The notes: generated by a model not told the origin, from the letters alone. Counted from the first letter of the stretch, positions 6,774-15,575 are shown. The stretch: DNA of 64,000 bases from Burkholderiales bacterium (GCA_019749945.1 JAIEPF010000001.1:1-64000), one strand, 5' to 3'. Numbers and translations are program-made.

Positions 6774-7748
6774 ATGAAATCGCTCAGAATCGCATTTATC
6801 GCCGTTACGGCTTTGATAGCCACTCCGCATACCGCAAGAGCATCCGAAACCTATCCGGCGCGGACGGTGCGCATCATCGTGCCCTTCGCACCCGGCGGCT
6901 TTGTCGATTTCACCGCGCGCCTGGTGGCACCGCCGCTGGCGCAGGCGATGGGCCAGCAGTTTGTTGTCGATAACCGCCCGGGTGCCGGCGGCATAGTCGG
7001 GGCCGAGTATGCCGCGCGCGCGACACCCGATGGTTACACGCTGGTCATCGGCAGCGCGGGCACGCATTCGGTCAACCAGAGCCTTTACCCGAAGCTGCCC
7101 TATAACGTGCTGCGCGATTTTTATCCGGTCGCGCGGCTGACCGATGCGCCGAGCATCCTGACCGTGCACCCGTCGCTGCCGGTCAAAACCGTGAAAGACC
7201 TGATTGGCCTGGCGCGGCAACGCCCGGGGCAGATCAATTACGCCTCCGCCGGCGCGGGTACTTCAACCCATCTCGCTGCGGTGCTGTTTGAAAGCCTCGC
7301 CAATGTGAAAATGACCCACATCGCCTTCAAGGGCGGCGGCCCGGCGGTGGTGTCGGTGCTGTCGGGTGAAACCCCGGTGACCTTTGCCACGGCGGCATCG
7401 GTCACGCCGCATATCGGCTCGGGGCGCCTGCGCGCCATCGCAGTGACTTCGGGCCAGCGCTCCGCGGTGCTGCCGGGTCTGCCCACCATCGCCGAGGGCG
7501 GATTGCAGGGTTATGAAATGCTCAACTGGCTGGGCCTGTTTGCACCCACCGCCACCCCGAAAGCGATCATCGAGCGGCTCAACCGCGAAGCGCTGAAGGT
7601 GGTGGCGCAGCCGGAGGTGGTGAAACGCTTCAATTCGCAGGGCGCGGAACCTTCGCCGCTGGCCTCGGAAGAGTTTGCCGCATTCGTCAAAAGCGAAATC
7701 GCCAAGTGGGGGAAGATTGTCGCGGCAACGGGCATGAAGGCGGACTGA
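6774..7748 (+). CDS. Bug/TctC-family periplasmic solute receptor (2 of 8)
   Basis: The product of 324 residues carries a signal peptide (I-A-F-I-A-V-T-A-L-I-A-T-P-H-T-A-R-A) then Y-P-A-R-T-V-R-I-I-V-P-F-A-P-G-G-F-V-D-F-T-A-R. It has the full G-G-x-x-D turn whose aspartate lies at the ligand pocket of characterised Bug proteins. The frame is open from 6726, but CAGGAG directly precedes the ATG at 6774, giving a normal signal peptide. The cupin upstream and the UGSC selenoprotein downstream (convergent) give no firm hint of substrate. Confidence 0.9.
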   Translation: MKSLRIAFIAVTALIATPHTARASETYPARTVRIIVPFAPGGFVDFTARLVAPPLAQAMGQQFVVDNRPGAGGIVGAEYAARATPDGYTLVIGSAGTHSVNQSLYPKLPYNVLRDFYPVARLTDAPSILTVHPSLPVKTVKDLIGLARQRPGQINYASAGAGTSTHLAAVLFESLANVKMTHIAFKGGGPAVVSVLSGETPVTFATAASVTPHIGSGRLRAIAVTSGQRSAVLPGLPTIAEGGLQGYEMLNWLGLFAPTATPKAIIERLNREALKVVAQPEVVKRFNSQGAEPSPLASEEFAAFVKSEIAKWGKIVAATGMKAD

Positions 7749-7786
7749 GTCATCCACACATCAACCGTCATGCCGATCAGTCCGCC

Positions 7787-9517
7787 CTAAATCCGGCACT
7801 CCTCCGCGCCACAACCCAGGTCGCGGTCGGATTCGGCGAGCAGGCGGTCGAAGGTTTCCGGCACGCGGATCATTTTGCCGACCACCGCCGGCGAATGCGC
7901 CTGCAGCCATTGGCTGTGCGTCGGATGATCACCGCCGGCGACGATGAAAATGAGGTTCTCCGGCTTTTGTGCGATCGGCCAGGGGTCGAGCTTCAAGCTG
8001 TCGCGCGCTGCCGGGCTGGGATCAATCTCGATCCAGGCCTGGCCGCCGGCGCGTTTGATGTCTTTCATCGGAATCTTCGAGTGTTCCCACAGGAAATCCT
8101 GCAGCTTTTTCGGCGTCCAGCCGAGTTTGGCCATCATGCCGGCCACCACCGGCGAGATCAGCATCGCGCCCGGCGTGCCGTGTTCCCATCCGGCCAGCGC
8201 AGCGAAGTTCGGCGTGCGCATGAAATCCGCCATGCGATACAGCCCTTGCGTGACATCTTCTTCCGGAGTTTCTTTTTTCGCGCCGCGGCGGCGGATGTTG
8301 GTGACACCGCTGGCGAAATACACCGACACTGAATTGGTGCCCGGCGTAAAGCCGTGGCGCCGCGTGCCATGGGGCTCCCAGCCTGCGGGCAGGCTCGCTT
8401 CGTCTTCGGCAAACACCGCATTGGTGTAACGCATCGCACCGTAAATCGCCATCGTGCCGATGCCGGGCAGCGCGCCGCCCACGTTCTGCTGCATCAGGCG
8501 CAGCGCGCGGCCGATGCTGGCGCCGGCAGGACGCTGCGGATCGGGGCCGAGGCAGCCGAATCCGGAATTGAGCCGGATGTCCTTGGCAATCGGGCCGTTG
8601 ACGATGACCACCGGGAACGGTCCACCCGAAGTCGCCTGCAACTGGTCAAACAGGTTGGCCGGATCGAGACAGGCTTCTACCGCGGCGATCAGCACCGGCA
8701 GGTATTCCGGGCGCCCGCCCGCCATCGCCAGCGCAATGGCGCAGGTCTCGACGGTGGTGATGCCGCCGCGCGGCGGGAATTTGCCGAGGCGATGCGTACG
8801 CGGCAATGCCGAGCCGCGCAGGATCCAGTCGACGCGTTCTTCGGTCGCCGGCCACACCGGCAGACCGTCGCCCCAGAGGTTGGTCAGCAAGAGGTTGTTG
8901 GCCTTCTGCAGCGCGTCTTCATAACTGCGCCCTTCGACCGACAGCAGTGACGCGGCTTCCGGCGTACCGACCTTGAATTCGCTCTGCCATTGGGTCAGGC
9001 CGTTGTAGAACTCGCGCTTGCGCGCGGTGACCGCAGTGAGGTCGCTGCCCGGCAGGAACATATCGATCGGAAAAGTCACCATCGCGGCATCGGGTGCGAG
9101 GCCGAGGCCCGATACGGCATTCTTCATGACGCCGACAAAATCGGTACGCGTCAGGGTGACGGTGGGTATCCCCAGGGCTTCAATTTGCGCGGCAGCACGG
9201 CCGCAGGCAGTGGCGCAGGACCCTCAGGCCGCGTTGCCGACGATGACGGCGTCGACCCCGCTTTGTTTGACCTGTTTGATCGTGTCTTCTGCCGGAATCA
9301 GCACATTGCCCTGCGGATAGGCGTCGATCGGCAAGAGTTCCGCCGTCGGGAAGTCGGCCTTGATCAGGTCACGCAGCAGCGGCAGCATACGGAAGGCCTG
9401 CCATTGTTCGTTGCTGACAAAGCCGATGCGTTTGCCGGCCAGGGTGTCGATGCGCGGCGCAAAGGGCACGCTGACTTCAAGCGGACCGCAGGGGTCGTAG
9501 AAACTGATGGTGGTCAT
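7787..9517 (-). CDS. UGSC-family selenoprotein, UGA-encoded Sec98
   Basis: Two open stretches (9517-9227 and 9223-7787) are in the same frame and separated only by TGA at 9224-9226. Read through, the protein has 576 residues and the junction reads G-N-A-A-U98-G-S-C101-A-T-A-C-G-R-A-A-A-Q-I, followed by E-A-L-G-I-P-T-V. This matches the UGSC domain, whose relatives carry selenocysteine or cysteine there followed by G-S-C, a likely UxxC redox pair. The frame shows no other damage, and GGAGGAG precedes the ATG at 9517. A hairpin at 9188-9205 lies at SECIS distance after the UGA. The C-terminal part (about residues 135-576) is of unknown function and ends G-C-G-A-E-E-C-R-I. The enzyme activity of the family is not established. 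Confidence 0.88.
9188..9205 (-). promoter_or_regulatory. Candidate bacterial SECIS hairpin in the UGSC gene
   Basis: On the mRNA strand UGCGGC-CGUGCU-GCCGCG forms a 6-pair stem (one U-G wobble) starting 19 nucleotides after the UGA. The apical G-U falls at +26/+27. Bacterial SECIS elements place a stem-loop with an apical GU at about this distance for SelB binding. Short hairpins are common in GC-rich DNA, so this is support rather than proof. Confidence 0.55.
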
Positions 9518-9666
9518 TTGGAGCTCCTCCGGGATGAATTCTGGGTGGCGCGGAATCCGGTTGTTCTGGTGAGCATCGTATATGAAGCCTGCTGCCGGTG
9601 CGCATGTGGCTCCACATTACGAACGGTCGTCATTGCGGCAAGGCTTGCAGCGGGGTGACAAGCCCT

Positions 9667-10296
9667 TCAACCCAAACCGATTTTCATGGCAGCAGCAGCG
9701 ATGGGTTTGGCCCAATCAGGCACATGCGGCAAATCCTGCGGATTGAGTATGCGGCCCCCCTCCATGTGCAGCACCAGCACCGGCGCCGGCGTTTTGCCTG
9801 AAGCCGGATCGGCGTCAAAACTGTTGTCATAGACCCGCAGCGCAGCCAGAACCGGCAGCATCTGGATCAGATTCAAACGGCTGTGCTCGAAGCGCCGACG
9901 AATGGTCTCCTCCGGAATGTCATGGCCGCCGCGTGCAACGCGCGCCTTCACCCTTGCGATATGCAGCTCCGGCGTTGCAAGCCCCGCATACCAGACATGC
10001 ACAGCAATCCCCTGGCGCGCCGCATCGGTCAGCAAGCGCGGAATGGTCGATGCGCCCAGCGTGGTTTCAAATGCAAAATCGAGACCGCCGGCAATCGCGC
10101 GCTCCAGCAAATCCCGGCCACGATGCCAGGCTGCGCTATTGGCCTGCGTCTGATCAAGTCCGGGATTGGCGGCCTTTAACGCGCGCGCCGCCTCATCGGG
10201 ATTGTAGTAGTCAGTACCGTTACTGCGAAATGCCGCTCCGGCGATGCTGCTTTTACCCGCGCCGTTGACACCGGCAAACACGTAAATATTCGGCAA
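9667..10296 (-). CDS. Zeta-toxin-like P-loop kinase
   Basis: The 209-residue protein begins M-P-N-I-Y-V-F-A-G-V-N-G-A-G-K-S-S, a Walker A motif at residues 9-17. It continues with Y-Y-N-P-D-E-A-A-R-A-L, F-A-F-E-T-T-L-G and R-V-A-R-G-G-H-D-I-P-E-E-T-I-R-R-R-F, as in the zeta-toxin/AAA kinase family. Zeta toxins phosphorylate UDP-activated amino sugars and block cell-wall synthesis. The gene starts 15 bases after an antitoxin-like gene in the same operon. The partner is Phd/YefM-like rather than an epsilon antitoxin. Confidence 0.83.
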   Translation of the reverse strand: MPNIYVFAGVNGAGKSSIAGAAFRSNGTDYYNPDEAARALKAANPGLDQTQANSAAWHRGRDLLERAIAGGLDFAFETTLGASTIPRLLTDAARQGIAVHVWYAGLATPELHIARVKARVARGGHDIPEETIRRRFEHSRLNLIQMLPVLAALRVYDNSFDADPASGKTPAPVLVLHMEGGRILNPQDLPHVPDWAKPIAAAAMKIGLG

Positions 10297-10311
10297 CGGC
10301 TCGGGGCCTGT

Positions 10312-10662
10312 TCAGCGCTTCTTGCGCGCGGCTTTGACTGCCGCACGGCCCATCTCGGCGGGCGTGGCATTAAAGGCTGCAGCCATGGCTTTGCGCGCCG
10401 CGGGCGTTTGCATGCGCGCCAGCAGCACATCGTATTCAGCGGCAAGATCATTCAGGACCGGCGCGCGATCTTTGGTCAGCGCCACGAATTCTTCATAGGC
10501 CATCAATACAGCCTTGGGCGTTTCGTGCCGGGTAATGGCGACGGCTCCGCCACGCATCACCTGCTCCAGCACTGTGGCCAGCCCGTTTTTGAGTTGGGTT
10601 GCGGCAACGGCAGGAACATCGACGAGTTCGCCGTGGCTGTTGCGGTAGGTCAGTGCCAGCAT
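10312..10662 (-). CDS. Phd/YefM-like antitoxin paired with the zeta-like kinase
   Basis: The 116-residue protein contains V-A-A-T-Q-L-K-N-G-L-A-T-V-L-E-Q-V-M-R-G-G-A-V-A-I-T-R-H-E-T-P-K-A-V-L-M, the typical Phd/YefM N-terminal domain that dimerises and binds DNA. A basic C-terminal tail (R-A-A-V-K-A-A-R-K-K-R) follows, unusually extended by about 30 residues. A TATAAT box and TGGCTAT repeats lie just upstream. The protein should repress the operon and bind the kinase toxin. Confidence 0.83.
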   Translation of the reverse strand: MLALTYRNSHGELVDVPAVAATQLKNGLATVLEQVMRGGAVAITRHETPKAVLMAYEEFVALTKDRAPVLNDLAAEYDVLLARMQTPAARKAMAAAFNATPAEMGRAAVKAARKKR

Positions 10663-10680
10663 GGAATGCCCCAGTGATTG

Positions 10681-10716
10681 TTTGGCACATTATAGCCAAA
10701 ATAGCCATTTTGTGCG
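10681..10716 (-). promoter_or_regulatory. Promoter/operator of the Phd/zeta-like operon
   Basis: On the minus strand a TATAAT box (10688-10693) lies about 26 bases before the antitoxin ATG. Two TGGCTAT direct repeats and the inverted pair GCCAAA/TTTGGC (10681-10686 and 10695-10700) overlap it. This is the expected layout for Phd-type autorepression. No good -35 box is evident. Confidence 0.5.
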
Positions 10717-10780
10717 ATTGGTATGATGTAGTGGACACCCGGCAAGAACCGAGAATATCTATTTGATTTTATTAATATTT

Positions 10781-11620
10781 TTAGAATCCATAGAGTTTGG
10801 CCGGATTGCTGACGAGGATCTTCTGGCGCACCGCCTCACTCCCCGCCCACTCATTGAGCAGATCCAGCAGTCCCGCGTCGTCGGGATGATTGCTCTTCAG
10901 GGAAGGATGCGGCCAGTTGGTCGCATAGAGCATGCGTTCGGGTGCGGCAAGGATCAGTTCCTTTGCCGTGTTGCCGGCATCGGCGTAATGCGGCGCGCCG
11001 GTTTTTGATCCGTGGTACGGCGCCGAGAGTTTGACCCAGCAGCGCCCGCTGTCGACCAGATTGCGCATCACTTTCCATGCCGGGTCATTTGCCGCAATCG
11101 GCTGCGTGAAGCGGCCGATGTGGTCGATGACGATGTCGCAGGGCAAGGCTTTGAGCAGGGCTTCGCGCCCCGCCAGCTCCTCCCCGTTCATCTGCAGCTG
11201 CACATGCCAGCCGTGCGGTGCGACGCGCGCGGCCATTTCCTTCAGCGTGTCCCAGCTCACGCCGCCGTAGGGCATCAGGTGATAACGGATGCCGCGCATG
11301 CCGGCGGCGCTGAGGCGCGCGATTTCAGCATCGCTGTCGCCGGGAAACACCACCGCCACACCGCGCGTCTGGTGCGTGTCGTCGCTGAGGGCTTTCATCG
11401 CTTCGAGGGTGCAGCGGTTGTCGTTGCCGTAGGCGGCAGGCTGGACAATGACGGTGCGCGTGATGCCGAGGCGCGCACGCACTTTGCGGTATTCGGCAGT
11501 AGTGCCGGGAATCGCCGGCAGGTTGGTGCCGGGCCGCACCGTATAACCCGGCTCGAAAATGTGCATGTGCGTGTCGCAGGTACCGACGGGGGATGGTTGT
11601 TTGGGTTTGGTGTCGGTCAT
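10781..11620 (-). CDS. Amidohydrolase_2 family hydrolase, LigI-like
   Basis: The 279-residue TIM-barrel protein begins with V-G-T-C-D-T-H-M-H-I-F-E-P, the metal/active-site strand of the amidohydrolase-2 family. It ends with Y-A-T-N-W-P-H-P-S followed by N-P-A-K-L-Y-G-F. The overall pattern resembles 2-pyrone-4,6-dicarboxylate lactonase (LigI) and related lactone hydrolases of aromatic degradation. The catalytic aspartate of the usual D-W-P-H motif is asparagine here. It sits in a minus-strand group with a dehydrogenase and two Bug receptors. Exact substrate unknown. Confidence 0.8.
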   Translation of the reverse strand: MTDTKPKQPSPVGTCDTHMHIFEPGYTVRPGTNLPAIPGTTAEYRKVRARLGITRTVIVQPAAYGNDNRCTLEAMKALSDDTHQTRGVAVVFPGDSDAEIARLSAAGMRGIRYHLMPYGGVSWDTLKEMAARVAPHGWHVQLQMNGEELAGREALLKALPCDIVIDHIGRFTQPIAANDPAWKVMRNLVDSGRCWVKLSAPYHGSKTGAPHYADAGNTAKELILAAPERMLYATNWPHPSLKSNHPDDAGLLDLLNEWAGSEAVRQKILVSNPAKLYGF

Positions 11621-11626
11621 TGGATC

Positions 11627-11760
11627 GGTAATGGGTAATGAGTTATGAGTTATGGGTGACTGGTAATTGGTAACTGGTGAATGGTGATTAAGTGATTAGG
11701 TAATCAAGGCGGGATACGCCGCGAAGCAAGTCCTCTTGGGGGGCTCCAGCCAGACGTGCT
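11627..11760. repeat. Low-complexity GTGATT tract plus GCGAAGCAAGTCCTC repeat
   Basis: Bases 11627-11705 hold degenerate GGTAATGAGTTATGGGTGACTGG-like units of the kind also seen at 1580 and 15811. Bases 11718-11757 hold a copy of the GCCGCGAAGCAAGTCCTC dispersed repeat. No gene is seen. Confidence 0.55.
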
Positions 11761-11762
11761 GA

Positions 11763-12626
11763 TCAAAGCAGCGGATCATCATGCCCAATAGCCGTACCGG
11801 AATCGGCGACCTTTGATGCATGTTCGGCAATCTGCAGCGGCATGCCCAGCGACTCGGCGAGTTCGAGCACCAGGTGCAGGTCTTTGCGCATATTGGGCAG
11901 TGGCGCGCCGGGTTCGGTGGCTTCGAGCATGCCTTTCCAGCGCGGGCCCAAGTCGTGCCAGACCTGCAGCACGGTGCTGTTGGCAAGCCCTTGTTTTAAA
12001 ACGGATTTCATGACCTCCGGCGATACGCCACCGGCCACACCCAGCGCAAGGCCTTCGAGCAGTGCCATCACGTTGACGCTGAACACCAGCTGGTGCGCGA
12101 GTTTGGCGGCCTGGCCGCTGCCGACGGCGCCGGTATGGGTGATGTCGCGGGCAAACGTCCGGAATACCGGCATCGCGCGCTGCAGCGTCGACTCCGTGCC
12201 GCCGACCATCAGGCTCAGCGTGCCTTCGCGCGCGGCGATGATGCCGCCGGAGATCGGCATGTCCAGCGTGTCGCCGCCCTTGGCGGCAATTTTCATCGCG
12301 ATGCGCTGCACCGGCTCGGGGCCCAGCGTGCTGCCGGTGGCAAAAATCGCGCCGCGCTGGAAGGTGTCGAGGATGCCCTTGTCGCCGGAGACAATGGTGT
12401 CGGTCTGCGCGGCGTCGGAAACAAGACTGATGATCAGGTCGCTCTGCTCCGCCACCTCGGCGGGTGAGGCACAGGCCTGCGCGCCCAGTGCCGCGAGTTC
12501 GCGCATCGGTTCGCGTCGCACGTCATACACAGCGGTGCGGTAGCGGGCCTTGAGCAGCAGCTCGCTGATCGGCTGGCCCAGCGCACCGAGACCGATGACA
12601 CCGACGCGCATTGCCGGGGGTTGCAC
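11763..12626 (-). CDS. 3-hydroxyisobutyrate-dehydrogenase-like NAD(P) oxidoreductase
   Basis: The 287-residue protein has the N-terminal Rossmann motif R-V-G-V-I-G-L-G-A-L-G-Q-P, the substrate-binding D-M-P-I-S-G-G-I-I-A-A-R-E-G-T-L and the catalytic lysine segment G-S-G-Q-A-A-K-L-A-H-Q-L. These define beta-hydroxyacid dehydrogenases such as 3-hydroxyisobutyrate and tartronate semialdehyde reductases. The GTG at 12626 overlaps the upstream Bug gene's stop by one base (TAGTG), implying translational coupling; an ATG at 12611 is the alternative start. The substrate is likely a small hydroxyacid delivered via the coupled receptor. Confidence 0.85.
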   Translation of the reverse strand: MQPPAMRVGVIGLGALGQPISELLLKARYRTAVYDVRREPMRELAALGAQACASPAEVAEQSDLIISLVSDAAQTDTIVSGDKGILDTFQRGAIFATGSTLGPEPVQRIAMKIAAKGGDTLDMPISGGIIAAREGTLSLMVGGTESTLQRAMPVFRTFARDITHTGAVGSGQAAKLAHQLVFSVNVMALLEGLALGVAGGVSPEVMKSVLKQGLANSTVLQVWHDLGPRWKGMLEATEPGAPLPNMRKDLHLVLELAESLGMPLQIAEHASKVADSGTAIGHDDPLL

Positions 12627-13591
12627 TATTGCGCCTTGATGCCGGCGTCCTTGATCACCTTGCTGTAGCGCGCGACTTCGCTTTTCAGGTAATCACGGAA
12701 TTGCTCGGGTGAATTGAGCACCAGGTCGACACCCATGCCGGTGAGTTTGTCCTTGGTCGCCGGCGCATTGAACAGGCGTGCGGTGTCGCGCTGGATGCGC
12801 GCGACCAGTTCCGGCGGCATGTTGGCGGGGCCAAGCAGTCCGAACCAGGTGGCGATCGCATAATCCCTGAAGCCCGACTCCGCCACCGTGGGAATCTCCG
12901 GCGCCAGCGGCGAACGCGTGCTCCAGGTATTGGCGAGGCCGCGCAGCTTGCCGGTGTTCACAAAAGGCACGGCCACCGGCAGATTGCCGAACATGATGGG
13001 AATCTGGCCGCCGACGGTATCGGCCAGCGCGGGATTCTCGCCCTTGTACGGCACGTGGGTGATCCTGATGCTGAGCTGGGAGGCCATCAGCTCGCCGGCC
13101 ATGTGCGGCGAGGAACCGACGCCGCCCGAACCGAAGGTGATCGGCTCCCTGCTCTTTTTGGCGAGCGCCATGAATTCCTTGAAGGTCTTCGGCGGGAACG
13201 AGGGATGCACCACCATCAGCAGCGGCGTGTAGCCGGTCAGTGTGATCGGCGTGAAATCGCGCATGGTGTCGTACGGCGCCTTGCCGTAGAGCGCGGGCGC
13301 CACCGCGAGGCTGGTCTGCGGCGTGATCATCAGCACATAACCGTCGGGCGGTGATTTGGCCACCAGTTCGGCAGCGATCATGCCGCTGGCGCCGGCCCGG
13401 TTCTCGACCAGCACATTCTGTTTCCAGTCCGCGGTCAGGCTTTGCGCGAGCACGCGCGCGACGATATCCGTGGCGCCACCGGCACCGAAGCCGACGAGGA
13501 TGCGCACGGGTTTGGACGGGAAGGATTGCGCGACAGCACTGATTGCAAACACTGCGAACACAGCACCGACGACAACATTTTTAATGTTCAT
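12626..13591 (-). CDS. Bug/TctC-family periplasmic solute receptor (3 of 8)
   Basis: The 321-residue precursor has a signal peptide (V-V-V-G-A-V-F-A-V-F-A-I-S-A-V-A) and F-P-S-K-P-V-R-I-L-V-G-F-G-A-G-G-A-T-D-I-V-A-R. The frame extends to 13633, but AGGAGGAGAACAAG precedes the ATG at 13591. Its stop overlaps the start of the beta-hydroxyacid dehydrogenase gene, so binding and oxidation of the same or a related acid is a reasonable inference. Confidence 0.9.
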   Translation of the reverse strand: MNIKNVVVGAVFAVFAISAVAQSFPSKPVRILVGFGAGGATDIVARVLAQSLTADWKQNVLVENRAGASGMIAAELVAKSPPDGYVLMITPQTSLAVAPALYGKAPYDTMRDFTPITLTGYTPLLMVVHPSFPPKTFKEFMALAKKSREPITFGSGGVGSSPHMAGELMASQLSIRITHVPYKGENPALADTVGGQIPIMFGNLPVAVPFVNTGKLRGLANTWSTRSPLAPEIPTVAESGFRDYAIATWFGLLGPANMPPELVARIQRDTARLFNAPATKDKLTGMGVDLVLNSPEQFRDYLKSEVARYSKVIKDAGIKAQ

Positions 13592-13689
13592 CTTGTTCTC
13601 CTCCTGGGGGTGCGGGCATTGTGTGGAGGGCACCCTGAACTGTCAACACGGGAGAACAGGATCACAGAGGGAACAACAACCCAGAGCCC

Positions 13690-13801
13690 GTCACCCCGGC
13701 GCGCCGCGAAGCAAGTCCTCTTGGAGGGGAAAGCCGGAGTCCAGAGCGAGCTCACCAGAATCGCTGGCCACTGACTGGATTCCGGCTTGCGCCGGAATGA
13801 C
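13690..13801. repeat. Paired-REP (MITE-like) element, copy 1
   Basis: A 112-base element starts GTCACCCCGGCGCGCC and ends CCGGCTTGCGCCGGAATGAC. It combines the GCGAAGCAAGTCCTC unit with a GCTTGCGCCGGAATGAC unit. A 111-base copy in opposite orientation lies at 29777-29887, with conserved ends and a variable middle. It fills the gap between the Bug gene and the gamma-glutamyltransferase gene. Confidence 0.75.
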
Positions 13802-13808
13802 GTCCCCA

Positions 13809-15575
13809 TTACCAGGCCAGCGCGTAACCCTCACGCCGCGGATCGGCACCGGCATGGCGCAGGCCCGTTTCAGGATCAACCTTGATCGCGCACACAGCCG
13901 CATTCGCCGCCGGGAACCGCGGCCAGACTTCGACATCGTGGCCGCGGCGCCGCAGCTCGGCGATCACTTCCGGACCGAAGTCCTCTTCGACATTCAAGCG
14001 ACCCGGATAGTAGTGATGCGGCGCGAAGGAATTGGGGAAACTCTGCGACGACACCCGCGGCGCCTCAACCGCCTGCTGCATGGTCATGCCGTACTCGACG
14101 ACATTGAGGAACACCTGCAGCATGCCCTGCGACTGCTGGTCGCCGCCGGGGGTGCCGAAGGTCATGAACAGTTTGCCGTCCTTGAAGGCCATCGCCGGAT
14201 TCGGTGTCAGGCGCGGACGTTTGCCCGGCTTCACTTCCGACGGATGGCCGGGCTCCAGCCGCGACTGGCAGCCGCGCGAGGAAATCGCGAGGCCGGTGCC
14301 GGGGATGATCGGCGTTTCGCTGGCATTGTCGGAGGTGGTCGCCGAATAGGCATTGCCCCAGCGGTCGACCACGCAGTTGTAAATGGTGTCCTGCGACAGC
14401 CGGCTCGCATCGCGCGGCGCGGCATAGGCGGCAGCGGACGATCCGGCGCTGATGCGCCCCGTGCCTTCAGGATCACCCGGGTCCGGCAGGCGGTCGAAGG
14501 CGCGCTGCATGTCGATGCGCGCGCGCTGCTTGACGGCATAGGCCTCGGAAATCATCGCATCGCGCGGCACCTTGATGAATTTCGGATCGCCGACATAGGC
14601 CTCGCGGTCGGCGAATGAAAGATTCAGCGCCGCCGCGATCAGGTGGGCGTAATCCGGCGAATTGTGTTGCATCGACTTGAGGTCAAAGCCCTCGAGGATT
14701 TTCAGCGACTCGAGCAGCACGATGCCCTGGCACCACACGTCGCAGGCATGCACGGTGTAGCCGCGGTAATCGACGGTGATGCTGTCCTCCACCGGCACTT
14801 CAAAACCGGCGAGGTCCTCAAACGTCATGAAGCCGCCATTTTTGGCATGGTAGTCGGCGATCTCGCGCGCAATCGGTCCGCGGTAGAAGTAGTCATGCAC
14901 GGCGCGCAGTTTTTTGTCGCGGTCGCCGCTGCAGTCACGTTCGGCCTGGATCAGCCGGCCCATGGTTCTGGCGAGATCTTCCTGCACGAACAGTTCGCCG
15001 ACGCGCGGTGCACGGCCCCTGGGCAGGAATATCCGTTCGTTGTCGGGCCAGCGTTTGAAACTGTTCTCCAGGTATTCGATATTGCTCGACAATAACGGGT
15101 AAACCGCGAATCCATTGCGCGCCAGCTCCATCGCCGGCGTCACCGCTTCCTCGAAGGAAATCGTGCCGTAGCTGCGCAGCGCCTGGATATAGGTGGCAGG
15201 CGCCGCCGGGATCACCGTGCGCAGCAGGTTTTCCGGCACCGCCTTGCCGTTGCCGGCGGCGATGAGTTTGGCGACGTCCGTGCTTTTCGGCCAGTAGCCG
15301 AGTCCCGCAAGGCTGATCACCTTGTCGAGTTCCTTCATGTAGATCAGCGTCGGTGCGACACAGGCGAAACTCACCATATCGGGCTGCAATACCGACAGCG
15401 CCATCGATGCGGTGACGCCCGCATCGACGGCATTGCCACCGCGATCTAGCACGCGCATGGCGGCCAGCGTCGCCAGATAGTGGCCGGCGGATGCGGCATG
15501 GTTGCGACCGACCAGATTCGGCCGGAAACTCGGTGCCGGCACCGCCATTTTGACCGCGCGTTTTTTCTCCGCCAT
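13809..15575 (-). CDS. Gamma-glutamyltransferase-family Ntn hydrolase
   Basis: The 588-residue protein has the family N-terminus G-R-N-H-A-A-S-A-G-H-Y-L-A-T-L-A-A-M-R-V-L-D-R-G-G-N-A-V-D-A-G. The self-cleavage/nucleophile region is S-Q-D-T397-I-Y-N-C-V-V-D-R-W-G-N-A-Y-S-A-T-T-S, with Thr397 aligning to the catalytic threonine of E. coli GGT. The C-terminal G-T-P-G-G-D-Q-Q-S-Q-G is also present. The frame extends to 15716, but GGAGGAG precedes the ATG at 15575. There is no signal peptide, so it may be a cytoplasmic amidohydrolase of the HpxW/YwrD kind rather than periplasmic GGT. Confidence 0.87.
   Translation of the reverse strand: MAEKKRAVKMAVPAPSFRPNLVGRNHAASAGHYLATLAAMRVLDRGGNAVDAGVTASMALSVLQPDMVSFACVAPTLIYMKELDKVISLAGLGYWPKSTDVAKLIAAGNGKAVPENLLRTVIPAAPATYIQALRSYGTISFEEAVTPAMELARNGFAVYPLLSSNIEYLENSFKRWPDNERIFLPRGRAPRVGELFVQEDLARTMGRLIQAERDCSGDRDKKLRAVHDYFYRGPIAREIADYHAKNGGFMTFEDLAGFEVPVEDSITVDYRGYTVHACDVWCQGIVLLESLKILEGFDLKSMQHNSPDYAHLIAAALNLSFADREAYVGDPKFIKVPRDAMISEAYAVKQRARIDMQRAFDRLPDPGDPEGTGRISAGSSAAAYAAPRDASRLSQDTIYNCVVDRWGNAYSATTSDNASETPIIPGTGLAISSRGCQSRLEPGHPSEVKPGKRPRLTPNPAMAFKDGKLFMTFGTPGGDQQSQGMLQVFLNVVEYGMTMQQAVEAPRVSSQSFPNSFAPHHYYPGRLNVEEDFGPEVIAELRRRGHDVEVWPRFPAANAAVCAIKVDPETGLRHAGADPRREGYALAW

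Noticed and set aside
9224..9226. TGA as a disabling mutation of the UGSC gene
   Set aside because: The frame after the TGA is intact for 479 codons, the U-G-S-C context is family-typical and a hairpin follows; selenocysteine is the better explanation.
13356..14618. 420-residue open frame on the plus strand
   Set aside because: It crosses the Bug (3) gene end, the paired-REP element and the GGT-like gene in antisense; no motifs.
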